A stretch of 64,000 bases of DNA from Cryptomeria japonica (taxonomy: Eukaryota > Streptophyta > Pinopsida > Cupressales > Cupressaceae): NCBI RefSeq assembly GCF_030272615.1, contig NC_081411.1, positions 41,653,140 to 41,717,139 on the forward strand, read 5' to 3'. The translations under genes were made by a program, and so were the position numbers. This document shows, piece by piece, positions 36,825 through 49,400 of this stretch. The notes under the pieces were generated by a model, which was not told the origin of the DNA, did not search any database, and saw only the letters and a program-made list of their open reading frames with translations. The first letter of the stretch is position 1. Every line of letters begins with the position of its first letter.

Positions 36825-38838
36825 CCGATAGGACCGAGAGCAAGATGTGTTGCAGAAGTCAAGATCAAATTGTAGCTAGTATTTTGTTTAACGTAGTAAT
36901 TAAGAGAAGTAACTTAAGATGTGGTCTGGTTTCAGAAACGATCTATCCTGTGTAAGACATTATCCAAGTTGACTTAGGTTTGATAGAATGTTTATTTGAA
37001 CTAGCTTAAAGATGATCGACAAAATGGTGCAACGCAACGACAGAGGTACACTATCAAGGTTGTTTATGCTCAAGAGGATGGTAACCAATTTCAGGCTCGT
37101 TGTAGACTGTTTAGACAATTTTGACAATTTTGACTGATAAGATCAGGAATTCGTATGACAGAGGATTGGACAGAGATGAGATTTTGACAGACAGAGTTTC
37201 AATGACTGACGACTACTAGTTTTTGATAAGGATTGATGTTTCAATGACTAACAGAGACTAGTTTGGACACAGACAGAATTTATCACTGATTTTGTTTGTT
37301 GTTTTCTCCAGTTTTGGTATTCCATTTTTAGTTTTAGAGATGAAAACATAGAAAACATGCAAGATATATAATAATTCAATCACAACACGCTAACCCTATG
37401 GAAGTTGGCTTAGAGAAGAAAACCTTTGCTTGCTGACTTAGTTACACACCCAATAGCTAATCAGAATACAGTTGTTGAGTCTCACGCAATGGATTCTCAA
37501 CACTGTATTAGCCGACTCCAAATGCTAATGGGGGCACGATATGGCAAGTGTCTTGGGAGAGTTACTATCTCTCTTGCACAAAGATTATCAACCTTTCAGA
37601 GGTGAATTAGCTTCTATCTTATAGTTCTTAGTCAAGAATTCCGTTTGAAATTACCCCTTGAAGTCACGCAAGCATGATTGAGGCCTATAGCCCAACAAGG
37701 TACCGAAACAAGGTGTAGTCACGTAAACGTGATTGAGACCGCGAGGCCCTACAAAATGCTCGATATGAGAGATCTCAAAGAGAAAACTCAAATAATCCCA
37801 TCCTCTGAGACTTTAATCACCAGAGGCCTATTTATTATAGTGAGTTAGAATGCTCAGGTCCAACTGTACTCACTTGGGTCGTTCTCACAAGGTGATTACT
37901 TTTTCCCACTGTGACAGGCCTGCTAAAGGTACACAATCTCAAAACTTAGAAAAAAGCTTCGAGGGTCTAGATTTCTGATTGTCTATAAAAGACAAGAGCA
38001 TACTCTCCTACCTCTTAGATTTTTCTGAAAACACGAAAGACAGATTTTTTCTTTAACTAGATAGCAATTTAAGTGCCTAAGAAAATACGAAATGAATACA
38101 CAATGTTTAGTCGATTCTCCTTAGGCAACCTGCAAAACCAATATGTCAGTAGTCATTTTCTTCTTGATTCTTTGGCAAGCATATGTTTGATTGATAGATT
38201 CTTTGACAAGCATCCTGCAAACATTAAAAGTCCAAAATTAGTTGCCAAAATAACATAAAAAAAAAATCATCAAAAGAAAATTCTATCATGTAAACTGTAA
38301 ATTAAACTAATCTAACAAGAATTTCCATTTTATGACTATCCTAGTTATGACAATTTTTTATAGTACTGCACTCTGTCATTGATAACTTTTGAAAATGATT
38401 TAATTTGGAAAATCGCTTCAGTGGAAATGTGGAAAACTTGGTTTTACAAATTATATTAAAATTTGGGTAGATCCAATGGTTCAATAAAATGTTACGCCCT
38501 CCTAACTGAGACCATTTTTGACTGTCACGGAAGAATAGGTAAAATGACAGTCCTGCACTCTGTCAATCATAACTTTCAAACCCAACATATTTAGGCAAAT
38601 CCGTTCGGTGAACTTGTATAAAAAAAAAATTTCAACAACATATCAAAAATTGGTTGAGATCCAACGGTTAAAACAAATGTTATGCTCTCCAAACCGAGAC
38701 CCTTTTTTGACTGTCATAGAAGAACAAACAAAAATAAAGATTTTTATCTGCAAATTTAACACACATGTTTATTAGTTATAAAAACCAAACATTAAATTTG
38801 TTCAAAAAACATTATAAATCTTGTAGTTGTGGGTTTGA
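36825..38838 (-). other. gypsy untranslated leader
   Basis: About 2 kb between the primer binding site and gag, with no coding region. It contains a degenerate ~190-bp tandem duplication near 38360-38740, recognisable by repeated CTGCACTCTGTCA and GACTGTCA phrases. Long leaders are usual for Tat/Ogre elements. Confidence 0.6.
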
Positions 38839-38856
38839 GCCCCACGGTGGTCGCCA
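38820..38856 (-). promoter_or_regulatory. primer binding site matching tRNA-Lys over an unusually long stretch
   Basis: On the plus strand the stretch ends GAGCCCCACGGTGGTCGCCA, close to the T-arm, acceptor and CCA end of plant tRNA-Lys. The preceding bases (TTGTAGTTGTGGGTTT) also resemble the variable loop and T-stem. On the minus strand it lies four bases after the LTR, as a primer binding site should. Usual sites match about 12-18 bases; here resemblance extends to about 37. Confidence 0.75.
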
Positions 38857-38860
38857 AAAA

Positions 38861-39979
38861 TGTGTGTGTGAAAAGTGAACCTGTATCTGTATCTGCAATA
38901 CACAACACTTCAATCAAGTCATTACATGCATGGTTAGTCAGATATAATCAATGAATAATAAACCATAACAAATCGACCCATTTCCTTCTAAAAGATGCGA
39001 GTATAAGATTGCTCTCAGATTATTTAGCAATACCAGTGACTAGACAACATCAAGACGAAGGATTTTATCTATATGAACATGATGAATGCTAGATGGATGC
39101 AATATTGATCTAACAAGATTTAAGCAATATTAAGCTAAATGATTTAATTAATATGAAATAATTAATAGCAATATGTCAATGAATCCTAGAGCAAAAATAG
39201 TATAATAACAATATATTCTCCAGCCTCTCTTTGAATGAGAGATGAGCCAGAATTTATAGAAAATTCAGAAAGAAACCAACGGTTGAGATCAAATGATGAT
39301 GAGCGGTCAAGATTTTCCAAGAGGAAGCACAATCCAAGTGAATTGATGTGATTGGATGCTTTTCTCAGTTTTAAAGGAAATTGAACTAAAATTAAGATTA
39401 AATCAAGAAAAAACTAATTTAAAGGAAATTGAACTAAAATTAAGATTAAAATCAGGAAAAAACTTATTTATTCTCTATTTCATTCAATTTTAATATTTAA
39501 TTGTTTTAATTGCTTTCTTTGAGATTATCTGTCAATTTTTAATTTGTTTTTTCAAGATTATCTCCAATTGATTTCTTTTCTCAAATTTTAATTTTTTTTT
39601 GTCAATTAATTCCTTTTTTTTAAATTTATTTCCATTTTTGAAGATTTGTGCTCAATTGATTTATTTAATTGAATTAATTCCTCTTTCTTGATTTGTTTCC
39701 TTTTTTGAAGATTTATGGCAATTTGATTTATTTAGTTAAATATGCTAGGATATTTAATTAAAATAAATAAGATAATTGTTTAAAATGATTTACTTGGAAT
39801 GAAATATTAATTAAATAAATATTTAATTAATATTGATGATTGATTTTGTCATGTGATATTGGATGATTAAAGAATTAATTGTGTGCTCAAGATTGATTTA
39901 ATTGCCTTTGGTTAGGACCTTGGTGACGTTGTCAAGATTAGGGGCCTATGGTTTAGATGACCATTTTTAGGGTATTACA
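38861..39979 (-). repeat. 5' LTR of the gypsy fossil, 1119 bp
   Basis: On the plus strand it starts TGTGTGTGTG and ends GGTATTACA, i.e. TGTAATACC...CACACACA in element orientation. It is adjacent to the primer binding site. The sequence is AT-rich with repeated ATTTAATTAAAT-like words and a ~52-bp tandem duplication near 39360-39460. No second LTR was found in the window. Confidence 0.75.
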
Positions 39980-40065
39980 TCTACAACTCACAGTTCACAC
40001 ACTATACTCCTATCTATCTTATTGTTTCTTCATGCGCTCATTCACTCTACTTCTCTACATGCTCC

Positions 40066-40120
<55 letters not shown>

Positions 40121-41984
40121 GGTAAGCACAATTCTTGAGCATCATTAAAAATGAGTCCATAATACGAATGCCACTGATTCTATAGTATAGAACTCGTAGC
40201 ATAGAATACAAGAGACATAATCATGACCACAAACCTTCAACAAGATCAAGATATAATATTTTCAATCACCTCCGGAAATGACTCTAGAGAGTTATACAAG
40301 CCTCATAGCTCCACATCACATGTATACCTATTTTCTATAACATCATAAGCTACACTTGCCCCATTTGCTCAATATACTACATTCGAGCCAATCCGGATGA
40401 CTGGGTTTGACATCAATGACAACAATGACAATTTTCACACAAATCCAACACTATGGTGATCCAAGTTGTATATCTCATGCTAATTGAGTTATGAATATTC
40501 ATTATAGAATTTCAAATAGTTATATTCTAAAAAAAAGATAGTATATAGTTTTATTTATAAATTTAATATATTCTCATGTGGCTAACATTAATTTATGTTG
40601 CACTATAGTAGTATTAGCCTTAGTGAAAAGTAAATTAAATGACACGATCAATTTATGAAGAAAGAGACTCTTCATTTCACCAATCGTTCTATATTTAGAG
40701 AGTGCCATACTTTAGAGAAGAACATAATTCTAGTACCTATTGAGATGATTTATTGATTAAAATATATTAATGTATAATTATTTTCTATTTTTTTACTTGA
40801 AGGAATCAACATTAGAGGAGATTTTTCTACCACTAATTTAGACTCATCGTCCCTTCTAGATTTAGGAAAAATATCATATTTTAGAGAAGAACATAATTCT
40901 ATCATCTATTGAGAGAATTTATTAATTAAAATATTTTTAAAATATAAATATTTTTATTTTTGACTTGAAGGAATCAACACTAGAGTAGATTTTCCTACAA
41001 CTAATTTAGATTCACCACCATAGATCATGTTTGGATAAGATATGGGTATCCTGATATTGAGAAATTCACTCTAATATATATTTTGACTCATCCTCTTACC
41101 ATGCATGCAAAATAGCTCAACTCCTATCCTTATCCTTTGTTAGTACTCTATCCAAATCAATATGATAATCATGTTTCTTGTTGTTCTTTGCATTAAATGG
41201 AAGAAAAAATATAACTTAATCATAAAAAATCATTTGAAAAATCCTAATATTCATTACTTGAAATATATCTCTCTCCCTATGGAATGTATTCCCATGACCA
41301 TCCACAACATGCTTGAATTCTCTCATAGTATGGTTTTGTAGTCTAATTTGACTAGATAGTGCCATACATCAAGTTATTTTTATTTACAATTTTTTCTAAC
41401 CCTTTTCCATAAAGATAATTGGTCCATCATCATCATCATCATCATCTATGCTTTGGAAGTAAATGAAAGTCTTAAACTCTATTATATGAATTTTTTATGC
41501 CCTCACCACATTGAAGGTGTGGAATATATAATTTAATCTACAAAAAGTAAACAAATGAGTATTTTAGAGCACATTAAAACATTTGAGTGATTTTAGTTGT
41601 CCTCTCCAACATCATTGGTTGCATACAACTGAGATGGTAAATAATCTATAATGTCAAAGTCCATTCACATAGAAACATTTAGTAAGTGAGAAAAAATCAT
41701 CTAAGTTAAAATCAATGGAGTTAAATTATGAAAAAGTAGTAATAGAAACTCATTTGAGGTGACTTGATAAATCAATGTCAACATCCTCTTCACAAACTGA
41801 TTTTATGGTTTTAGATTGGTGTATGAAACATATTCTACTAAGATACTATGTTGCTTAGAAATATTCAATAAGTTGGTCAAGGTAGCTTACTTTTCTTTCA
41901 ATTTTATACCATGAATTATGAGTAAGAGATTGCACTAAGAAACCAATAGATAATATTACAATTTGACAAGAAAAATATAGATTA
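39980..41984. other. intergenic DNA with an LTR remnant, microsatellite and tandem duplication
   Basis: The stretch near 40407-40450 (TTGACATCAATGACAAC ... AATCCAACA) is the outer end of a copia-type LTR in minus orientation; the rest of that LTR is not seen. A (TA)n run fills 40069-40118. A diverged ~169-bp tandem duplication occupies about 40705-41035 (TTTAGAGAAGAACATAATTC at 40711 and 40880). No gene is seen. Confidence 0.6.
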
Positions 41985-42745
41985 ATTATGTTGAGTGGCA
42001 TAAGATACAATGACATCAAAATGTTCGTAAATAAAAATCCATTTTTGAAATAATTTGACATGCAAATGATAGGTAAATGCACGAAATATGTCATGTTTCA
42101 ACTTTTGGGGAGGTGTTATTTTATTACTCCAAATAAAATAGAACCCTCGCCACTTGTCTCTAGCTAGATTCACAACTTTTTGCATGCAAGACTTTAATGG
42201 ATTTGTATTCTTAGTGTTTAGTATTTTAGAAGAACATTTATTTTAATATATTTCTCTTCTATTACTATTATAAGATATCTCTCAGCATATTTTACATATA
42301 TTTGCAGGACTTTAATGGATTTGTATTCTTGGTATTTAGTATTTTAGAAGAACATTTATTTTAAGATGATTATCTTACATTACTATTATAAGATATCTCT
42401 CGACATATTTTACATATATTTTTTAAATATAGATATACTAGTATACTTATAGTTAAAAAATATATGTAAAATATGTCGATAGATATCTTATAATAGAATA
42501 GAATCATTGCAAAATAAATGTTCTTATAGAATACTAAACACAAAAATACAAATCCATTAAACTTTTGCATGCAAAAAGTTGTGAATCTAGTTGGAGACAA
42601 GTAGCCAAGCTAAAATAACACCTCCACAAAGACTGAAACATGACATATTTCATGAATTTACCCATCATTTGCATGTCAAATTGTTTCATAAATGGATTTT
42701 TGTTTATAGACATTTTAATGTCATTGTAGATACCTCTCGGCATAA
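41985..42745. repeat. foldback (long inverted repeat) element, ~760 bp
   Basis: The two halves are inverted copies around the palindrome TATACTAGTATA (42434-42445). The outer words CAATGACAT (42008) and its complement (42718) pair, as do TTTGACATGCAAATGAT, TCACAACTTTTTGCATGCAA and ATATTTTACATATATTTT with their partners. The left arm is longer because it has an internal ~119-bp direct duplication (ACTTTAATGGATTTGTATTC at about 42191 and 42310). A motif like TATGYCGAGAGRTATCT sits at the outer right end and near the centre. It could transcribe to a long hairpin RNA. The superfamily is not determined. Confidence 0.85.
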
Positions 42746-43479
42746 CTAGTATAAAGATCTTCTACATATTTAACAAACAAAGAAGACCTATCTTTGAAAC
42801 TTCAATAGTCAACATTCAAACGACTTGTGAGTTGATTAGCATGACTATTCAGACACTTGGAGAGTACTTGAATAAGAGATGGCCCGAGGCTCAATACAAC
42901 ATAGCGAATTAGTGGGTATTTTCATCATGTCATTTCAAAGATTATTTGTCAGCAGAGATGAAACTCCAATCACCATTATTGTTACAATAGTAGCGACATT
43001 GTTAATTTTCTACATATTTCTGACAAATTTTGGCCTTCAAATCTCTGGTTCAAGGCTCAAATGAAAGAATCTTGATAACCCAAAAATATAAGATGGTAGT
43101 GCTCAAAGCAAACTTTCCAACGAGTATAATTTTATTACATCATGATTTTATTATGTTCTTGTTTTTTTAATTTTATGAAATATTGGTTTTTCATCAAGCA
43201 TGAACTTCTCTGTTCAACGCATTGAGAAAAATAGGAAACTAATTCAAAAAATTCTGAAAAAATATCTATGCCTCAAGTATTGATGTCTTCTTTCTAACAA
43301 AAAAATTGAATTTCGATAATTATAGAACAAGTTATGTGTTCAAACTTAAACCTATGTCTGAATTATAACTAGTCGGAATTCAAAACTTAATAAATTGAAT
43401 TTCAATAATTATAGAGCATCAAGTCCCACCTTTGTAAAACTTCTTAATTGCCTCGCTTCAAGCCTTCAGAATCTATTGG
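42746..43479. other. intergenic DNA, no gene recognised
   Basis: AT-rich. One short frame (42879-43064, 61 codons) has a hydrophobic stretch, but nothing else supports it as a gene. Confidence 0.5.
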
Positions 43480-44158
43480 GGATCAACACTATGCTTTTCT
43501 TTTACAATCTTACCATTGATTTAATTGTCTTGTGTTATATGGAGTCACATGTTTATATTTCCAAAGCTTCATATCTCCTTTTCTTGGTATACAACAACTT
43601 GGTTTAATAGATGGTAATTTGACCATGTCACTTAAACCCTTTTATGAATCTTTATTTATATAGTACTTTATTTATTATACTATGAAGGTGAGGTCAAAAA
43701 GACCTTTTACATAAAATAAATATTTTTATCAATTTTCATTAAAAAATGTATATCTTAACATTTAAAACAAAAAATCTAAATAATAAATTTTAAAATATTT
43801 TTTAACCAATTAAAAATTACAATTCCTATTAATAAATAAAAACCTTTTTAACATATTAAAAACATTATTTTAAATATTCATTTATTAATTTATTTCCTAA
43901 ATATTATTATTTTAATGAATAAATTAATATATTACAAAAACTTCTCACTAATTAAAAAACTTTCAAAATAAAATTTCAAACATAATATATAAATAAAAAA
44001 TATCTTTTATTATTAAAATTTATTTTTAAACTAAAATATAAATCTCCACTTAAAAAATTTATGTGATTCCAGAATCAAATGATTAAATTCCATTAAACAA
44101 ATTACAATTCAACCTTTTCATAAAATGATCTATTTGAAGACTGCCATGAAAACTCAAT

Positions 44159-47100
44159 TCATGAATGATATAACTTATCAACAATTGTAGAAAGCATTTG
44201 CACACTTTTCCACATTTCATCTTTCTTCACCTCTACCCAAATCCCCTTCTTCAGCATTCCCCTACTCCTCCAATCATCAAAATGTAGACGGAACCAATCA
44301 TCAGGCGCTACCATTGGGCGTACCATTGTAATTACCCATTCTCCTTCACGCAATTCAAGCCGATAATTATATTTAGGAAGAAGGCAGAGGGCAAAATAGG
44401 ATATAAGTGATTTGTCCCATGCCGGATTATTGCTGTCAACTGCAACCACAAGGCATAAAAAAATTACACTCACTTCTGACGACTTGGAATAAATTTCTCT
44501 ACAGACGCCAATATTAGCGTCAGCAAACAGATTTTCGTTTAAACATGACTCTGCTCCATCCACTGCTCTTCCAATCATAAGCATTCCCCGTGATGGTTCA
44601 CTCTGCAATAAAAGACAAAACACTCAGTTCATCCATAGTAAGTTTTCTTTTCATTTACAGATCTCTCAAAATATAACTTAATGAAAACATAGACCATTTG
44701 GTAATAACAAATTACAAAACAAAGCTGAAGGTCAATAATGAAACAGATGAACGCTTGCACTAAAAATGATATTTATGATTGTCTGTTAAAAGGAAGTATT
44801 GAAATCATTACCTTGAGCTTGTGAATGGAATTCCGTATTAGTGCATTGCTGCAATAAACAAGACTCAAGTATTTTTGTACTTGCAACTCTTCAATACCTG
44901 CTATGTTCTGCAGCTTCTCACAAGAGTCGATGACAATTTCCTTCATCAAGCTGAACCTGCAAAGACTTGGCAACTCCTCCAGCTCGGGACACTCTCTAAT
45001 AGTCAACTGCCTAAGCCCCAGAAGATCACCGGTACCTGCTACTCTTTGCAAATCTCTGCAACTTTCTATAAACAGACGTGCGAGTGTTGATGGCAGCCTA
45101 ATGTTCTGTATCTTCTTGCACCGAGAAATCTCAATTTTCTTCGTGTCGTTCACTCTATAAAGACATGGCAACTCCTCAAGTACAGGACAATCACTAATAG
45201 TCAACTCTCTAAGCCCCAGAAGATCAGCGGTTCCTGCTACTCTTTGCAAATCTCCGCAACAATCTACCCACAGGCTGATGAGTGTTGATGGCAGCCTGAT
45301 GTTCTGTATCTTCTCACACCAAGAGATCTCAATTTTCTCCATTTCGTTCACTCTGTAAAGACATGGCAACTCCTCAAGCGCAGGACAGTCACTAATAGTC
45401 AACTCACTAAGCTCCAGAATATCACCGGTTCCTGCCACTGTTTGCAAATCTCCGCAACATTCTACACACAGGCGGATGAGTGTTGATGGCAGCCTGATGT
45501 TCTGTATCTTCTCACACCAAGAGATCTCAATTTTCTCCAAGTAGCTCATTCTGGAAAGATCTGGCAACTCCTCGAGCTCAGTACAATTAGTAATATGCAA
45601 CCATCTAATAGAGTTACTGGACACACTTTTCAAAACTCGACAACGATATAACTGAAGATATTTTACCTTCCCACATCCATCAATCACAATCCTCTCGAGG
45701 CAATTTAGATTTAGATCTTCAAAATCTGGCAACTCCTCAAGCTCGGGACAGCCCCGAATACTTAATTCTACAAGCTCTTCACAACCAAACTGCATTGTTT
45801 TCAAATTTTGAGAATCATCCAACTCAAAATATTTCACCATCACATTTGTCTGAAATGTTATGCTCTCCAGACACTTCATACCAGTGAAGCACAAGGACTT
45901 CAAATGAATACAGTTTCCAATAGTGATTTTTTCCAGGCAGTTCAGATGTCCAAGCCTTAGCTCTTCAAGCTCTTGGCATTCACTAATATTCAATTGTGCC
46001 AGCATCCAAAAACCAGACATTCCTGATACACTATTGAAATGATCAACTTCTACCAGACCCGTACAATTTTTAATCTTGGAACCTGCAAGATTCCTAAGAT
46101 CTGGAATTCCTGATGCACTTGTCGTATTCCTAAGATTTAGAAGATCGGATGTTGCTGACAATCTTTTGAGTTTTGAACAATTTCTAATATCAAGAAAATG
46201 TAATGTATTTACCCCTGTCAAATCCACTTCCATAAGATTTTCCATCTGGTGAAGTTTGATAGACTCAAGGCTTGGATAGTGAACCCCACTAATTAAGATT
46301 TTCGATACAAATTTTTCAGTGCTAATCTCTATCTTTTCAAGGCCACTCATTGGGGCCTTCCCACTAGTCCAATGCAGTTCCCCATTAAATTTGAAATTCA
46401 AGATAACCAAAGATTCGCGTAGAGTCCTCTCTCCTCTTTTAGTGGAAGCCTGCTCCCCTCTTAATGTGGAAAACCTCAGACATAAACTAGAAAATTTCAT
46501 ACTGAGAGATTCCAGCAAAGACAAACCTTGGATTGGCAGTCGTCGGGCATCCAAGAACACATTCTCTAACTTATCTGATATTCCTAGAAAATCTGGGAAC
46601 TCTTTTAAAGAGGTTTCAGTAATTCTGAGCTCTCTCAACTGGGACGGTGCCTGAAATTAAAGAGAAATTTTATGTTAAGCTATCAATGATAAAGGAAATA
46701 CAAATAGTCCGGGGGCAACTATAACGCAATGCATTCCACTTAACCTTAACGGGGATTTAAATTTTGAGAGAGGGGGTCAAAATACCTGTATTCTATTCTC
46801 CCACAATGTTTTGAGCTGTCCCAAGCGGATTTTCAAACAATGCAAATTGTGAAGTGGAATCCATGACGGAATGCTTGGATGTTCTCTGGAATAGCCCTCA
46901 AGCTGGAGCCATAGTAAAGAAGCTGACGTCTCAAGACAACTATCTGACTGGCCTATAAAGAATGTAACTTTAGAACCCATGGACTCGTCAAAAAAGGAAC
47001 TGAAACATCTGACATTGGTTTTGGTGAGGATAGTTTTGAAACCCAATAATTTCTGCATGCACAGAAGCAGCTTAGTTTTCTATCTGTTTACCGACAAGTT

Positions 47101-48929
47101 ATAACAATTTGTAATATTACACTACTAAGGATGAACCTGAGAGGCATGACAAACATACCAAAGATTTCAGATCTTGAGGACGCCACAGGCGATGAGGAGG
47201 GCTGAGTGCAACTGCCATTTCTCTTCCCAAGTCCCGTAAGTGGTCGTGCATTCTCAATACTGTTTCTCCTTGTATATTCAAACTCCAATTTTCAATTTCT
47301 TCTACAAGACACCTGTCTTTGAGCGTTTCCAGGGCATGTTGTGCGTTCCATCCTGACCCCTCCCATACTCTTTCTGCTATATTCTTTGGTTTGCCCACAA
47401 AAAAACAAGCAGTATCCATGAAAACCTGTTTTTCTTCACCGTCCAATGCCTCAAAACTTATTAAAAGTCGTTTCTTTACATCCCCTGGCAGCGTCATCCT
47501 AACTTTAATCAACTCTAAACTCCAATAACTGCAATGTCTACCATGAACATGTCTGCCCAGAACCTGAAGCGACAAAGGTAACCCTCCACAGACATCTACG
47601 AAGTCCTCAACCAGTACCTCATACCCGCTACATGGATGGTCTTGGCGGAAGGCATGCCAACAGAAAAGTTCTCTCGCATTTTTTCTATCCATTCCTTTTA
47701 AATTATAACCATCAGTAATCCCTGCGGTTATAAGCAGACCAGCGTCACGGGTTGTGACAATAACCAGACTATTACAAGAATATTTTAAGATATCCATGAC
47801 TGCTAAAGCATTTAACTGTTCCACATGATTGATGTCATCTACAACAATTAAGAAGCTTAAGAAGGGGCTCCTTTCCAGACGATCTTTGAGATAGGCTGCT
47901 CCTTCCGCTGTACTTGTAAAACTCATTTCTTTGCCAAATAGATCTTTAAAAAGCTTACCTTGCAAGGAAGGTAATTGGCTTGTATCAGACTTTTCTCGCA
48001 CATCAAATAAAAAACTTGCTTTAGTGTAATTCAAACTCTTTCGATTAAACAACTCTATGGCCAGAGTTGTTTTCCCCACTCCCCCCATGCCAAAAATACC
48101 CACTATCTGAGCCTTATGCTTCCCTTCTTCCTGTCTGCACTGGCTTTCAAAATCTCGTACAAGTTCATCAAGGCATCGCTTTTCAAAATCTTTCACAAGA
48201 TTATTGAGCCCTACTCGATAATCAGCAACATGTAAACATATTTTCCTTTGTACTTCTTTTTGCACAGCTGCTACTATTTTTTGGCAATCCCAGTCACCGG
48301 AACTTTATAAATGATAGAAGGATTTCGTTAGAAAAGTGATAAACCAGATTTGAACGAATTATAAATGTACAAATACCAAAACTAAAGAAATATTACCTGT
48401 TAAATTCTTCCCCAGCTGTAAATGAAAGAGAGTGAAGGGCTTCCTTCCACGCGTGAAGCTTCTCCAGGTATCTGCCCTTCTCTTCATATTTACTGAATGC
48501 CTTAGCGTATACTCCCGTTTCTATGTGGCGGAGCTCAGAAGGCTTCACTTGATAAAAAATAGGGATAATTTTGGCGTTACTTTCTAACATGAGAGCTAGC
48601 TCAGCTAGACACCAAGGTGACTCTGCATAGCTTTCGGAAAAGATGGCTATGTGTACCTTCGCAGAACGGATGGCAGTCTCAATAATAGAAGGAAATGAGA
48701 TTCCGAGCTCTTTTTCTTCGGAATCAAGAAACGCCTCTATTTCCAACTGCTGAAGAGATTTGTAAAGATCAGTAGCCAAAGTTGCTTTGACATCGGGGCC
48801 TCTGTGGTTGATGAACACGTCATACAATTTTGAAGATTCACAAACTTTCCTTCTTTTGCCGGCAGGATCTATTCCAGAGAAAGCATTAAATTCTTGATTT
48901 TGCTGATGAGATGAAGAAGAAGATGCCAT
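44159..48929 (-). CDS. TIR-NBS-LRR immune receptor, copy 2 (apparently intact, ~1408 aa)
   Basis: This is an intracellular plant immune receptor of the TNL class. Exons on the minus strand: 48929-48397 (TIR), 48302-47159 (NBS), 47052-46786 (linker), 46650-44812 (LRR), 44602-44159 (post-LRR, stop included). Phases match throughout, giving about 1408 residues. Motifs: TIR YDVFINHRGPD (from residue ~36) and SPWCLAELALMLES, which carries the conserved Glu of TIR NADases; P-loop GMGGVGKTT (~249); kinase-2 LIVVDDINH; RNBS-B LVIVTTRD; GLPL; CFFVGKPK; MHD (~529). The LRR has three 66-residue modules against eight in copy 1. The exon-2 acceptor used in copy 1 (TTTCAG|TGATTGG) is GG here (TTCCGGTGACTGG). 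An AG six bases upstream (ATAAAG|TTCCGG) keeps the frame and adds two residues; that it is used is inference. The last exon is the same post-LRR domain as in copy 1. Confidence 0.9.
44969..45566 (-). repeat. LRR module array of TNL2: three 198-bp units
   Basis: The complement of GAGGAGTTGCC occurs at 44969, 45167, 45365 and 45563, exactly 198 bases apart. The units encode the same ELPCLYRVNEMEKIEI / CEKIQNIRLPSTL / CGDLQRVAGTGDL pattern as copy 1, and all are in frame. Confidence 0.93.
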
Positions 48930-49400
48930 CGACTACAATTCAAACGCCAACAACTCGTTCAAACTTACAAAGAAAGAGCAGAATGAATGCGATTTATGGT
49001 GGGAATTGCAGTTTATGTGGGAATTGCAGTTAATTAAATAGATCATAGCACAGGCAGATTCAGTACTCTCCTCGTTGTTTCCTCGAGGAAAAGAAGAGTA
49101 AAGAACTTGCTTAGAAATTACACAAGGTGCTGATCTGTTCAAAGAAAATGGCAGATTCGGTCATTTCTCGACACATCCAAAGCAAAAACAACAGAGCGAA
49201 GGAAAATGCGCAGAAATTAGATTGGGGGGACCTGTACTATTGGAGGGGAAAGAGAAAGAAAATGCGTTGGAAGTAGACAAGAATAGAGATTGGATTCGAT
49301 TTGGTTCCTATAGTATCCAATGCGCGATTGAAGGCGTCTGAGGCTTTCCCAGAAAGTGAAACGCACTTTCGGTGCCGTGTTGAGTGGAGGAAGTACTATA

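Larger units (their letters stand above)
31378..39979 (-). mobile_element. Ty3/gypsy (Tat/Ogre-like) retrotransposon fossil, 5' part to reverse transcriptase
   Basis: Minus-strand order: LTR (38861-39979), primer binding site, a long leader (about 36.8-38.8 kb), gag (about 35.7-36.8 kb), zinc-knuckle region (34.9-35.7 kb), protease-like region with LGRPWIHEM (33.9-34.4 kb), a G-patch (MGYSGTRPLGK, about 33.8 kb), an acidic linker and reverse transcriptase (31.4-32.2 kb; VCTDFRDLNKACPKDDFPLP, MPFGLKNAGETYQRA, YVDD). The RT phrases are typical of the Tat/Ogre clade. RNase H, integrase and the second LTR are not seen; the element runs into the assembly gap. It is broken, with roughly half a dozen interruptions of its coding regions. 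Confidence 0.88.
43480..49400 (-). repeat. right arm of the large inverted duplication carrying TNL gene 2
   Basis: This is the inverted counterpart of 14140-21040. Homology runs from 3' flank (ATGTTTATATTTCCAAAG near 43550) through all five exons and introns to upstream DNA near 49390 (complement of AAAGCCTCAGACGC, compare GAGAGCCTCAAACGC at 14152). It is about 1 kb shorter than the left arm, which is explained by fewer LRR modules. Confidence 0.85.

Noticed and set aside
38820-38856. Possible tRNA-Lys gene fragment
   Set aside because: Only the 3' half is present. It sits directly beside an LTR in the position of a primer binding site, with the CCA end included, as in the primer and not as in a nuclear tRNA gene.
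42879-43064. Small 61-residue protein with one hydrophobic segment
   Set aside because: Short, in AT-rich DNA, without homologous context or a second copy; hydrophobic stretches arise easily in T-rich frames.
43690-44100. Very AT-rich block as a matrix-attachment region or origin
   Set aside because: Composition alone is not evidence; similar AT-rich DNA is common throughout the window, and it is simply the 3' flank of TNL2.
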